Assembly (NCBI GenBank): GCA_003250175.1
Contig: QKHD01000199.1
Coordinates: 1-7,057 of the forward strand
Length of the DNA: 7,057 bases
DNA from: Helicobacteraceae bacterium
Lineage (GTDB): Bacteria; Campylobacterota; Campylobacteria; Campylobacterales; SZUA-545
Reading direction: 5' to 3'
Within the stretch, counting starts at the first letter, position 1; each line of letters opens with the position of its first letter. A program made the position numbers and the translations under genes. Positions 1 to 6,579 of this stretch are shown one piece after another. Below the pieces are notes generated by a model. That model did not search any database. It saw only the letters and a list, made by a program, of their open reading frames with translations, and was not told the origin of the DNA.

Positions 1-953
1 CGGATACCCAGATCAAGCCCCTCTTTTTCACTCTGGGCGCGCTCTTTGCCGCTGGCGCGTCGCATGGCTTCGATCTTCTGCTTTGCCTCGCCGGCGATGT
101 GGCCGTTTTCCATGAGCATGGAGATAATTTCGTGCTCCGGAGCCAGGGCGCAGTAGGTGACGCCGTAAACGGTATCGGCTCGGGTGGTGAAGACGTTGAA
201 GCGGTCGATCTTGTTGTTCATCATCTCATAGGAGGCGTTGTCCAGTTTAAAGGCAAACTCCAGCCCGGTGCTGCGGCCGATCCAGTTTTTCTGCATGGTC
301 ACGACCTGAGCGGGCCAGCCTTCTTCGAGGCTGCCCAGATCACCCAGCAGACGCTCGGCGTAGTCGGTGATCTTGAAGTAGTACTGGTGCATCTCTTTGA
401 GCTCGATCGGGGTGTCGCAGCGCCAGCAGCAGCCGTCAATCACCTGCTCGTTGGCCAGAACGGTCTGGTCGTTGGGGCACCAGTTAAGCAGCCCTTTTTT
501 GCGGTAGATCAGACCCTTGTTCCACATATCGATAAAAAGAGACTGTTCGTTTTTGGTATAGACCACGTCGCTGGTGGCAAACTCCCGTTTTTTGGCAAAG
601 CTCAGCCCCAGGCGCTCCAGCTCGCCCTGCATGTAGGCGATGTTTTCATAGGTCCAGGCTTTGGGGTGCACGCCGTTTTTGATGGCGGCGTTTTCCGCGG
701 GCATGCCGAAGCTGTCCCAGCCGATGGGGTGAAGGACGTTAAAGCCCTCTTTGCGGTAGTGACGGGCGAAGGCGTCGCCCAGGCAGTAGTTTCGAACGTG
801 CCCCATGTGGATTTTTCCGCTGGGGTAGGGGAACATGGAAAGGATATATTTTTTTCGTTTGTCATAACCCGCATCCGGTTCAAAGGATGCGTGCTCTTTC
901 CAGAAGGTTTGCCATTTGGCTTCGGTGCTTTGTGGGTCGTAGTACGTGTTCAA
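1..953 (-). CDS. leuS: Leucyl-tRNA synthetase, N-terminal 317 residues (3' end outside window)
   Basis: Class I aminoacyl-tRNA synthetase that charges tRNA-Leu in the cytoplasm. The visible part contains the class I signature PYPSGKIHMGH (HMGH at residues 49-52), a CPND knuckle (Cys159) with a partner CCWRC cluster (Cys175, Cys176, Cys179) typical of the LeuS zinc insertion, the WIGRS junction (from Trp224) leading into the CP1 editing domain, and the editing-site motif TTRADT (256-261). The KMSKS loop and anticodon-binding domain lie beyond the left edge; family proteins are about 800-870 residues. I chose a TTG start at 951-953: it gives MNTYYDPQSTEAKWQ, a typical LeuS N-terminus, and GAGGAA (complement of 960-965) sits about 7 nt upstream. 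The TTG directly abuts the stop of the preceding gene, so translational coupling is likely. Last gene visible in the yajC-secDF operon. Identity is very secure. Confidence 0.97.
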   Translation of the reverse strand, partial: MNTYYDPQSTEAKWQTFWKEHASFEPDAGYDKRKKYILSMFPYPSGKIHMGHVRNYCLGDAFARHYRKEGFNVLHPIGWDSFGMPAENAAIKNGVHPKAWTYENIAYMQGELERLGLSFAKKREFATSDVVYTKNEQSLFIDMWNKGLIYRKKGLLNWCPNDQTVLANEQVIDGCCWRCDTPIELKEMHQYYFKITDYAERLLGDLGSLEEGWPAQVVTMQKNWIGRSTGLEFAFKLDNASYEMMNNKIDRFNVFTTRADTVYGVTYCALAPEHEIISMLMENGHIAGEAKQKIEAMRRASGKERAQSEKEGLDLGI

Positions 954-1292
954 TCAGAATTCCTCTTTGGTTTTTGCCGATTCGATCAGCACCAGTGACG
1001 TGGAGACGGCATTGGCGATCAATGCGCCGATGGCCAGCGCGATGGCTCCTTCCATGTGGTTGCCGAATTGCAGCATGAAAAAGGCCGGAAGAAGGTGCAG
1101 GTCGGCGACGAGCGAGCTGGCCAGCAGTTCGGCGGCCAGCAGGTTGCGAACCCCTACCTTTAGAATGGTCGAGATGATATTGACACTGGCAGCGATATAG
1201 AGATTGATCGGATTATGATCGTAAATAAATCCCGCCGTAGTGGTAAAACTCATCAGCGAGAAGAAGATATAGATAACTTTTCCCCAATCCAT
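954..1292 (-). CDS. Small integral membrane protein, DUF6394-like, function unknown
   Basis: A 112-residue protein with about four hydrophobic helices, roughly residues 6-24, 30-48, 51-76 and 80-104, and a short charged tail ending KTKEEF. There is no signal peptide and no catalytic motif I recognise. Polar residues sit inside the third hydrophobic stretch (Glu55, Asp64, His66 in the block LVADLHLLPAFF), which is unusual for a simple anchor. I recognise it from its character and location as the Campylobacterota family annotated DUF6394; in H. pylori the equivalent slot between secF and leuS is HP1548 (recalled, not searched). The ATG is preceded by AAAGGAG about 7 nt upstream. It starts 18 bp after secF and ends directly against leuS, so it is surely co-transcribed. 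Any link to secretion or translation is only suggested by position. Confidence 0.85.
   Translation of the reverse strand: MDWGKVIYIFFSLMSFTTTAGFIYDHNPINLYIAASVNIISTILKVGVRNLLAAELLASSLVADLHLLPAFFMLQFGNHMEGAIALAIGALIANAVSTSLVLIESAKTKEEF
960..965 (-). promoter_or_regulatory. Ribosome binding site deciding the TTG start of leuS
   Basis: The minus strand reads GAGGAA here, about 7 nt before the TTG at 953. It lies inside the last codons of the upstream membrane-protein gene. There is no in-frame ATG near the conserved LeuS N-terminus, so this site supports TTG initiation. Confidence 0.7.
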
Positions 1293-1310
1293 GGTTGACT
1301 CCTTTGTGGT

Positions 1311-2279
1311 TTACAAAATTCCCTGTTCGTACTGGGCGCGCATGCGGTCTTTTTCCGCACGGGCCGCCTCTTTTTTCGCCTCTTTGCTGCGGTAGTCGCT
1401 GACCTTGAAGCCAAAGAGCTTCAAAAGCGCCGCGGCAACGAAGATGGAGCTGTAGGTACCGACCATGATACCGATGAGCAGCGTAAAGGAGAGGCCGTTG
1501 ATCAGCTCACCGCCGAAAAGGTAGAGGGTGAGGACAACGAAGAAGGTGGTCAGCGAGGTCAGCGTGGTACGGCTGAGGGTTCGGGAGACCGCTTCGTTGA
1601 TGATAAAGATCAGGTCGTTGGACTTCGAGCGCTGCAGGGTTTCGCGGATACGGTCGAAGACGACGATGGTATCGTTGAGCGAATACCCCAGAATGGTCAG
1701 CAGCGCCGCCAGAATATCGAGGTTGACGTCGATCCCCAGCAGGGCGATAACTCCTACCGTGATGGAGATGTCATGCACTAGGGCCACAACAGAGGCCACG
1801 GCAAAGCGCCACTCAAAACGAAACGAGACATAGATCAGTACCCCGATCAGTGAGAGGGCCAGGGCCAGAATACCCTTTTCACGTAGTTCGCCCCCGACCT
1901 TGGGTCCGACGATATCGACCCGACGAATCGTGAAATCGCCGGTGGGTTTGAGCACGGCGCGCAGTTCGTCACCGATGTCTTTTTCCAACGAGCTGGTGGT
2001 GGTAGGGATCTTGATGATGATCTCTTCCGCGGAACCAAACTCCTGGATGGATGCCTTGTTGTATTCGGTGGCGTTGAGCACGTCACGAATCTGGCCGATG
2101 GGGGCCGCATGGGTGTATTGCAGCTGCACCACCGTACCACCCGCAAAGTCGATCCCGAAGGTAAGACCTTTGATGGTGGTTAGCGCAATGGAGAAGAAGA
2201 CGAAGAGTCCGGAAAGAATCAAAAAGAGCTTGCCGAACTTGAGAACGTCATAGACCTTGTCGTAGTTGTAGATACTCAT
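1311..2279 (-). CDS. secF: Protein translocase subunit SecF
   Basis: Inner-membrane partner of SecD in the SecDF-YajC complex, which uses the proton gradient to help pull exported proteins across SecYEG. The 322-residue product has a first transmembrane helix at about 17-36, the SecF signature FGIDFAGGT (41-49), a small periplasmic domain, then five more helices from about residue 140 with the RND-type segment GYSLNDTIVVFDRIRE (Asn202-Asp203), and a basic, charged C-terminal tail. I chose the ATG at 2277-2279 rather than one nine codons upstream: it overlaps the secD stop as ATGA, and AAGGAGAG lies about 6 nt before it. Length is normal for a stand-alone SecF. Confidence 0.97.
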   Translation of the reverse strand: MSIYNYDKVYDVLKFGKLFLILSGLFVFFSIALTTIKGLTFGIDFAGGTVVQLQYTHAAPIGQIRDVLNATEYNKASIQEFGSAEEIIIKIPTTTSSLEKDIGDELRAVLKPTGDFTIRRVDIVGPKVGGELREKGILALALSLIGVLIYVSFRFEWRFAVASVVALVHDISITVGVIALLGIDVNLDILAALLTILGYSLNDTIVVFDRIRETLQRSKSNDLIFIINEAVSRTLSRTTLTSLTTFFVVLTLYLFGGELINGLSFTLLIGIMVGTYSSIFVAAALLKLFGFKVSDYRSKEAKKEAARAEKDRMRAQYEQGIL

Positions 2280-3856
2280 TTGGCCTCTCCTTTCATACCG
2301 AACCAAAGGCGGATGTTGCGTTTTTGGGTGATGCGCGGCATAAGGTATTCATAGATGCCGTGGGTTCCCAGGATCGCCGTCAGCATGGAGGCAAGAATCC
2401 CGATGGAAAGCGTAATCGCAAAGCCCTTGATGGGGCCGGTGCCGTAGGCGTAAAGCGCCACGGCGGCGATCAGGGTGGTGATGTTGGCATCGATAATGGC
2501 GCTGAAAGCGTTTTTGTAGCCGTCTTCAATCGCCTTGGCCATGCTCTTGCCCTCATAGAGCAGCTCTTTGATCCGCTCGTTGATGATAACGTTGGCATCC
2601 ACCGCCATCCCGACGGTCAGGACGATACCGACCATACCGGGCAGCGTCAGGGTGGCCCCAAAGAGGCTCATGACGGCGATGATGATAAAGAGGTTGGCAA
2701 TCAGCGCGATGTTGCTCACCACTCCGGAGAGTCGGTAGAAGTAGATCATAAAGAGGGCAACGAGAAGAAATCCGGAGATCAGGGCAATGGCGCTGGCCTT
2801 GATGCTGTCAGCTCCCAGGGATGGCCCGACGGAGCGTTTTTCCAGCATGGTCACACTGGCACTCAGCGCGCCGCTTCGCAGGGCGATGGCCAAATCGTGG
2901 GCTTCCTGAACGGAGAACCCGCCGCTGATCTGGCCGCTGCCGCCGCCGATACGCTCACGAATCACCGGAGCGGAGTAGACCTTGCCGTCCAGCACGATAG
3001 CCAGACGGTTGCCCACGTTTTTACCGGTGAAGTTGCCGAAGATCTCCGCGCCCTGGGCATCCAGGCTGAAGTTGATCACGGGCTGGTTGTCCTGGTCGTA
3101 GCCGACCTTGGCGTCGGTCAGCATGCTGCCGTCAAGGATAGGAATCTGGTGCAGCAGGTAGCGGGTTTCCGGCTCGTTTTTATCTTCGACGATGCGGTCG
3201 CCCAGGCTCTTGGCCAGGGCGGCGTCCATCATGTAGACGCGGTTGTTGTTGGCTTCGTCGACGCTCATCATCTCCAGATGGGCGGTCTTGCCGATCAGCT
3301 TGCGGGCGCGTTGCTCATCCTCCGGAGTCTTGACACCGGGGAGCTCCACCAGGATTTTCTCCTTACCCTGGCGGGCGACGTTGGGCTCGGCCAGACCGAA
3401 CTGGTCCAGACGGTTGCGGATCGTCTCAACAGACTGCTGAATGGCAAAATCTTTGGTGAGTTCGATCTCTTCGGGGGTGAGCATGATGCTGTATTCGTTG
3501 CCGTCTACGGTAACAATAAGACCCTGTTGTTCGTCGAGGAATTTTTGAAGGTTGGCTTTTTCGTCCGGATCGAGGAGTTCGAAGGCGATGTGGTGGTCGT
3601 CGAATTCCAGAGCGTCGATGAGGATATCTTTGGATTCGGCGTGGTAGCTGATGCTGGCGGCGATCGATTTGATCTTGGCTTCGACGGCTTCTTCCGTCTT
3701 AACGCCCAGAAGCATGTACATACCCCCCTGAAGGTCAAGCCCCAGGGAGATTTTTGAACCTGTTTTGGAATCCGTCAGCGTCGGGAGGGAGTAGAGGATA
3801 CCAAACAGCAGCGCCGCGGTGAAAATGACGATTCGGTAACCGATGCGCGATTTCAC
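2276..3856 (-). CDS. secD: Protein translocase subunit SecD
   Basis: Larger subunit of the proton-driven SecDF export motor. The 526-residue product has an N-terminal membrane helix (about 8-25), the signature GLDLQGG (39-45), a large periplasmic region to about residue 360 containing the P1 head and base, then five helices. The fourth-helix motif VDANVIINERIKE carries Asp420-Ala-Asn422; the Asp corresponds to the proton-relay aspartate described for SecD proteins. Shorter than the 615-residue E. coli protein, as is usual in this phylum. The start is GTG at 3854-3856, giving MKSRIGYRIVIF; the upstream signal is weak (AAGAG, 6 nt away) and the gap to the yajC stop is 3 nt, so it probably relies on coupling. 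Overlaps secF by 4 nt. Confidence 0.97.
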   Translation of the reverse strand: MKSRIGYRIVIFTAALLFGILYSLPTLTDSKTGSKISLGLDLQGGMYMLLGVKTEEAVEAKIKSIAASISYHAESKDILIDALEFDDHHIAFELLDPDEKANLQKFLDEQQGLIVTVDGNEYSIMLTPEEIELTKDFAIQQSVETIRNRLDQFGLAEPNVARQGKEKILVELPGVKTPEDEQRARKLIGKTAHLEMMSVDEANNNRVYMMDAALAKSLGDRIVEDKNEPETRYLLHQIPILDGSMLTDAKVGYDQDNQPVINFSLDAQGAEIFGNFTGKNVGNRLAIVLDGKVYSAPVIRERIGGGSGQISGGFSVQEAHDLAIALRSGALSASVTMLEKRSVGPSLGADSIKASAIALISGFLLVALFMIYFYRLSGVVSNIALIANLFIIIAVMSLFGATLTLPGMVGIVLTVGMAVDANVIINERIKELLYEGKSMAKAIEDGYKNAFSAIIDANITTLIAAVALYAYGTGPIKGFAITLSIGILASMLTAILGTHGIYEYLMPRITQKRNIRLWFGMKGEAK

Positions 3857-3859
3857 ACG

Positions 3860-4147
3860 TTACTCTTTGCTGTCTAGTTCGATCTTCTTGGCAACAAACT
3901 CACGGGAGAGCTTGACGGTTACGTTGTCGTCGAGCTTGATTTTGAGGTGATCCTCTTCGGTTTTGACAACCTCGGCCATTAAGCCGCCGTTTGTAATAAT
4001 CTTATCACCTTTTTGAAGGCCTGCAAGCATGGCTTTATGCTGCTTCTGCTGTTTTTGTTGGGGTCGGATGACCAGGAAATAAAAAATCGCAAAAAGTACG
4101 ATCAGTGGGAGTAGTGATGCGAGGAGGCTTCCTTCTTGTTGTGGCAT
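3860..4147 (-). CDS. yajC: Sec translocase accessory subunit YajC
   Basis: Small single-span inner-membrane protein that copurifies with SecDF. The 95-residue product has a hydrophobic helix at about 8-26 (LASLLPLIVLFAIFYFLV) followed at once by the family hallmark IRPQQKQQKQ, then a cytoplasmic domain with the conserved GDKIITNGG and a short acidic/basic end. Length is normal. The ATG at 4145-4147 has AAGGA about 7 nt upstream. First gene of the minus-strand operon. Its start lies only 27 bp from the proposed lnt start on the other strand, so its promoter must overlap the lnt 5' end. Confidence 0.96.
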   Translation of the reverse strand: MPQQEGSLLASLLPLIVLFAIFYFLVIRPQQKQQKQHKAMLAGLQKGDKIITNGGLMAEVVKTEEDHLKIKLDDNVTVKLSREFVAKKIELDSKE

Positions 4148-4164
4148 GAACCTATCCTTTATTC

Positions 4165-4168
4165 GGAG
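4165..4168 (+). promoter_or_regulatory. Ribosome binding site supporting the TTG start of lnt
   Basis: GGAG here is 6 nt before the TTG at 4175-4177. It favours that start over the in-frame TTG at 4136, which lacks a comparable site and would overlap the yajC coding sequence by 12 nt on the opposite strand. Confidence 0.55.
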
Positions 4169-4174
4169 AAAATA

Positions 4175-5398
4175 TTGAACGCTAAGTCTAGCACTAAATT
4201 TCTAATAGAGACCTTGCCGGCAGCCACGGCGTTCAGCCTCTTCATCTACCTTGAAACCTTCGGCCTCTCCAACCGCGCGATCGTTGCGGCAGCGGGGGTT
4301 TATGCCCTCTACCGGCTGGTGCAGCTCAGCCCCAAAGCGATGCTTGGCGCAGGCTTTTTTATCGGGATTTTCTGGTTCTACTGGATCGGACTGAGCTTTC
4401 GTTATGTGGACATGGGCTGGGCGGTTTTTCCGGTAATGCTGGGCGTGGGGGCGATGAGTGCGGCGCTCTTTGGCCTTTTGGGTTTCGTGCGCCCCTATTA
4501 TCTCCGGGCCGCGGTCATGGTGGTCTATTTTGACTGGATGACCCCCTTCGGGTTCGAGTGGCTCAAGCCGGAGCTGATGTTTGTCAACTCCTTTTTCGGC
4601 ACGGCCAAATGGCAGCTGGCCCTGATTTTGGGTACGGTGGCCCTCTATATCTTCCTAAAAAACCGCCACCGTCTGGCCCCTGCTGTTTTCATACTGCTAC
4701 TGGGCGCGTGGGGCGGGACGCCGGGTGTCACGTCTCCGGAGCCGGATGTGGTGCTGGCCGGTACCGATTATTCGCAGGACGCCAAGTGGAACCCCGCGAA
4801 CCTCAACACCATCGTTAACGACCAACTGCTCCGGATCGAAACCGCCGCGGCGGAGGGCAAACGGCTTATCATCTTGCCCGAATCGGTCTTTCCCCTCTAC
4901 CTCAATATCTACCCCGATCTGGTGCATGAGCTGTTGCTGCTGAGCGAAAAGATCACCATTGTCACCGGGGCGCTCTACCGTGATGAGACGGGGCACTACA
5001 ACTCCACCTACTTTTTTGACAACGGGGTGATGAAGGTGGCCCACAAGGTGGTGCTCGTACCCTTTGGCGAGACGACGGATTTTTTGCCCAAGGGCGTGGG
5101 CAAAATCATCAACGGCATCTTTTTTAACGATGCGGAAGACTACGTCACCGCTGCGGAACCCACGGATTTTCTGATTGGCGGCACAATGTGGCGCAGCGCC
5201 ATCTGCTACGAAGCCACGGTGGAGCAAATGTATGAAGGGGCCCCGAAACGGATGATCGCCATTACCAACAACGCCTGGTATGCCCCCTCCGTCGAACCGG
5301 CCCTGCAGCGGCTGCTGATTCGCTACTTTGCCCACCGATACGGCGTGCGGGTCTACCACGTGGTCAACGGCTCACCCAGCGAGGTGATCGGAGCGTAG
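4175..5398 (+). CDS. lnt: Apolipoprotein N-acyltransferase, short C-terminus
   Basis: Inner-membrane enzyme that adds the third acyl chain to the N-terminal cysteine of lipoproteins before outer-membrane sorting. The 407-residue product has about six N-terminal hydrophobic segments (to about residue 190), including FFIGIFWFYWIGLSF, then a periplasmic nitrilase-type domain. The catalytic triad is visible: Glu236 in LPESVFP, Lys291 in HKVVLVPFGE and Cys344 in ICYE. The accessory Glu299 and Tyr345-Glu346 are also in place. Spacing Lys to Cys (53) matches E. coli Lnt (335/387). After SNDAW-like TNNAWYAP the protein ends at VNGSPSEVIGA, about where E. coli Lnt continues with roughly 55-60 more residues including its last membrane helix. 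The stop codon lies in a repeat copy at 5392-5413. The TTG start is chosen for its GGAG site. The enzyme should be active if the short end is normal for the lineage. Confidence 0.93.
   Translation: MNAKSSTKFLIETLPAATAFSLFIYLETFGLSNRAIVAAAGVYALYRLVQLSPKAMLGAGFFIGIFWFYWIGLSFRYVDMGWAVFPVMLGVGAMSAALFGLLGFVRPYYLRAAVMVVYFDWMTPFGFEWLKPELMFVNSFFGTAKWQLALILGTVALYIFLKNRHRLAPAVFILLLGAWGGTPGVTSPEPDVVLAGTDYSQDAKWNPANLNTIVNDQLLRIETAAAEGKRLIILPESVFPLYLNIYPDLVHELLLLSEKITIVTGALYRDETGHYNSTYFFDNGVMKVAHKVVLVPFGETTDFLPKGVGKIINGIFFNDAEDYVTAAEPTDFLIGGTMWRSAICYEATVEQMYEGAPKRMIAITNNAWYAPSVEPALQRLLIRYFAHRYGVRVYHVVNGSPSEVIGA
4185..4193 (-). promoter_or_regulatory. Candidate extended -10 promoter for the yajC-secDF-leuS operon
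   Basis: The minus strand reads TGCTAGACT, an extended -10 of the TGnTAnnnT type, in the AT-richer block just inside the lnt coding start. It would place the transcript start about 30 nt before the yajC ATG. No convincing -35 is visible at 16-18 nt, so this is a weak call made mainly because the operon needs a promoter here. Confidence 0.3.
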
Positions 5399-5413
5399 TC
5401 TCCGGAGCTTGGC
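5392..5413 (+). repeat. 22-bp direct repeat, copy 1, containing the lnt stop codon
   Basis: These 22 bases recur exactly at 5471-5492. The core is the self-complementary octamer CTCCGGAG (5400-5407). The TAG at 5396-5398 ends lnt, so the last residues of Lnt are encoded by the repeat. This copy lacks the second octamer that makes a long hairpin in copy 2. Confidence 0.9.
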
Positions 5414-5433
5414 AAACAGGTTAATAACCATTC

Positions 5434-5449
5434 TGCCGCGTTAGCGGCA
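5434..5449. repeat. Small inverted repeat (6-bp stem, 4-nt loop)
   Basis: TGCCGC and GCGGCA flank the loop GTTA. It lies between the two copies of the 22-bp repeat in the convergent lnt/outer-membrane-protein spacer. No T-run follows on either strand, so it is not a classical intrinsic terminator. Confidence 0.6.
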
Positions 5450-5482
5450 AGCTTTAGTGCCACAGCGGCCAGCGTAGTCTCC
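5443..5482 (+). repeat. Two imperfect tandem units of about 19 bp
   Basis: AGCGGCAAGCTTTAGTGCC (5443-5461) and AGCGGCCAGCGTAGTCTCC (5464-5482) share the same framework with a 21-bp period and a single-base length difference. The second unit runs into copy 2 of the 22-bp repeat. This suggests a modular, non-coding repeat rather than chance sequence. Confidence 0.5.
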
Positions 5483-5492
5483 GGAGCTTGGC
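5471..5492 (+). repeat. 22-bp direct repeat, copy 2
   Basis: Exact copy of 5392-5413, 79 bp downstream. Here a second CTCCGGAG octamer follows at once (5492-5499), so this copy forms the left arm of a strong hairpin. Confidence 0.9.
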
Positions 5493-5501
5493 TCCGGAGG
5501 C
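5477..5501. repeat. Strong GC-rich hairpin just beyond the outer-membrane-protein stop codon
   Basis: CTCCGGAGC (5479-5487) and GCTCCGGAG (5491-5499) form a perfect 9-bp stem with loop TTG; a T-G wobble and a G-C pair extend it to 5477-5501. It lies 3 nt beyond the stop codon of the minus-strand gene and about 80 nt after lnt. Being symmetric, it could stabilise or help end both convergent transcripts, but neither strand has the run of T expected of an intrinsic terminator. Confidence 0.7.
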
Positions 5502-5504
5502 GTA

Positions 5505-6188
5505 TTAAAAACGAAACCCTATGGTGAGGCTGAGCAGCTGGATCACCTGACGGTCGTCGTTGGGGTTGCTCTGACTGATGCGGGCGTAGGATGAGTTGAT
5601 AGTGATGTTATTGCGGAAGGTGAGGAAGTACTTGATGGTGTACTCCTTGTAATCGTGGGTGTTCAGGTCGCTCAGGTCTTCGTCGATGTCGATGCCAAAG
5701 AGAATGTCGCTGGTGGGCGTCACGGAGTAGCCGATGTGCAGGCTTAAGGGGATCTGGCTCAGGCTGTCGTGGGTGGAGCGGTGCGTGTTGTTGTAGGCCC
5801 AGTTGATGTCGCTTTGGTAATCGGTAAAACGCAGGCCGATGGTGGGGGCGAAAAAGACGTAGGGAATGATGTATTTTTTTAATCCCGCGTCAACCCGAAA
5901 GGTGATCTGCTCCATCGTGCTGGTAAAGCGGTAGTCGTTTTGGAACCCCTTGGCAAAGTTCTGGTTGGGGTAGTAGGCGAACTCGCCGACGACGAGGTAG
6001 TTTTGGGTCATGTAAAAGGCGTTAAAACGGTAGCCGTAGTTGTAGACGTCGGAGGTGTATTCGACCTGATCGTCGTTGAGCTGGGACTGTTCAAAGATAT
6101 AGCCCACGGCCATGGAGCGGTACTCCTTGGCAAACAGCCCGCTGTAAGACAGTAATAAGGCGAGGATCAGGAGTTTAAGACGCATCAT
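5505..6188 (-). CDS. Small outer-membrane beta-barrel protein, function unknown
   Basis: A product of about 227 residues with a signal peptide (basic MMRLK, hydrophobic LLILALLLSYSG, likely cleavage after LFA) and then alternating polar/hydrophobic strands rich in Tyr, Phe and Asn, such as YRSMAVGYIFEQ and LSLHIGYSVTP. It ends LLSLTIGFRF, the C-terminal phenylalanine pattern recognised by the BAM insertion machinery. Size suggests an 8- to 10-strand barrel; no ligand motif is visible, and I cannot place it in a named family. The start is uncertain: ATG at 6186-6188 or 6183-6185 fits the signal peptide best, while ATG at 6204-6206 (MAKLSPMMRLK) would overlap the DUF309 stop. None has a clear Shine-Dalgarno site, so translation probably depends on coupling to the upstream gene, 10 nt away. 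Confidence 0.85.
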   Translation of the reverse strand: MMRLKLLILALLLSYSGLFAKEYRSMAVGYIFEQSQLNDDQVEYTSDVYNYGYRFNAFYMTQNYLVVGEFAYYPNQNFAKGFQNDYRFTSTMEQITFRVDAGLKKYIIPYVFFAPTIGLRFTDYQSDINWAYNNTHRSTHDSLSQIPLSLHIGYSVTPTSDILFGIDIDEDLSDLNTHDYKEYTIKYFLTFRNNITINSSYARISQSNPNDDRQVIQLLSLTIGFRF

Positions 6189-6198
6189 GGGGGAAAGT

Positions 6199-6552
6199 TT
6201 AGCCATAAATATCTTCAAACTTCTTGTAAACGTCCTCCACCGCATCGAGGCTGATTTGGTACTCCGCGGCCCCTGTTTCGATGAGTTCTTCAATATAGGG
6301 GCGGTACTTTTCAAAGGCGGCCCAGGTTTTTTTGGCCGCCTCTGGACGACCCCGCAGGATCAGCTCAAAAGAGACCGAGGCGTTAATCAGCCCCTGAAGT
6401 GCCCGGCTCTGGGTATTTTTGCGCCGCCGGATGGGAAACCAGATCAGCTCCAGCGCTTCGTGGGCCTCAAAATAGCGCCCGGCTTCCAGGCAGCGGCTGA
6501 AGTGGGTGTGCGGATCGAGCATGGGTGCGTCTTTTTTCCCGTATTTAAACAT
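6199..6552 (-). CDS. DUF309 domain protein
   Basis: A 117-residue soluble, mostly helical protein. It carries the hallmark of DUF309, a short FEAHEALELIW segment (residues 28-38) preceded by a small-residue turn (EAGRY), followed by the second conserved helix LQGLINASVSFELILRGRPEAAKK. The two histidines and glutamates of the first motif could bind a metal or form a polar site, but no biochemical role is established that I know of. There is no signal peptide, so it should be cytoplasmic. The start ATG (6550-6552) has AAAGGA only 1 nt upstream, closer than usual; a second ATG at residue 11 has no better site. Immediately upstream of the beta-barrel gene and likely co-transcribed with it, although cytoplasmic and outer-membrane products give no obvious shared job. 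Confidence 0.85.
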   Translation of the reverse strand: MFKYGKKDAPMLDPHTHFSRCLEAGRYFEAHEALELIWFPIRRRKNTQSRALQGLINASVSFELILRGRPEAAKKTWAAFEKYRPYIEELIETGAAEYQISLDAVEDVYKKFEDIYG

Positions 6553-6579
6553 ATCCTTTGCCCGATGTCAAACGATTCA

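Noticed and set aside
99..998. 299-codon plus-strand open frame opposite leuS
   Set aside because: It lies wholly antisense to clear LeuS motifs (HMGH, CPND, TTRADT), and its product is rich in Val, Gly and His without recognisable features.
2324..3757. 477-codon plus-strand open frame opposite secD
   Set aside because: Its translation is low-complexity in Gly, Asp, Val and His with no domain, and it mirrors the codon pattern of a secure secD on the other strand. It is a GC-driven shadow frame.
4697..5359. 220-codon minus-strand open frame opposite lnt
   Set aside because: It is antisense to the catalytic domain of Lnt, has no family resemblance, and shows a shadow-type composition.
5392..5501. 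CRISPR array or insertion-sequence ends
   Set aside because: There are only two copies of the 22-bp unit, no regular spacers, no cas or transposase gene nearby, and no target-site duplication that I can see.
5477..5510. Intrinsic terminator at the strong hairpin
   Set aside because: The stem is excellent, but no run of T follows it on either strand, so it is listed as a hairpin repeat rather than a terminator.
5868..5884. Short T7 tract within the beta-barrel gene as a phase-variation site
   Set aside because: Seven bases is too short for typical slipped-strand switching in this phylum, and the frame is intact.
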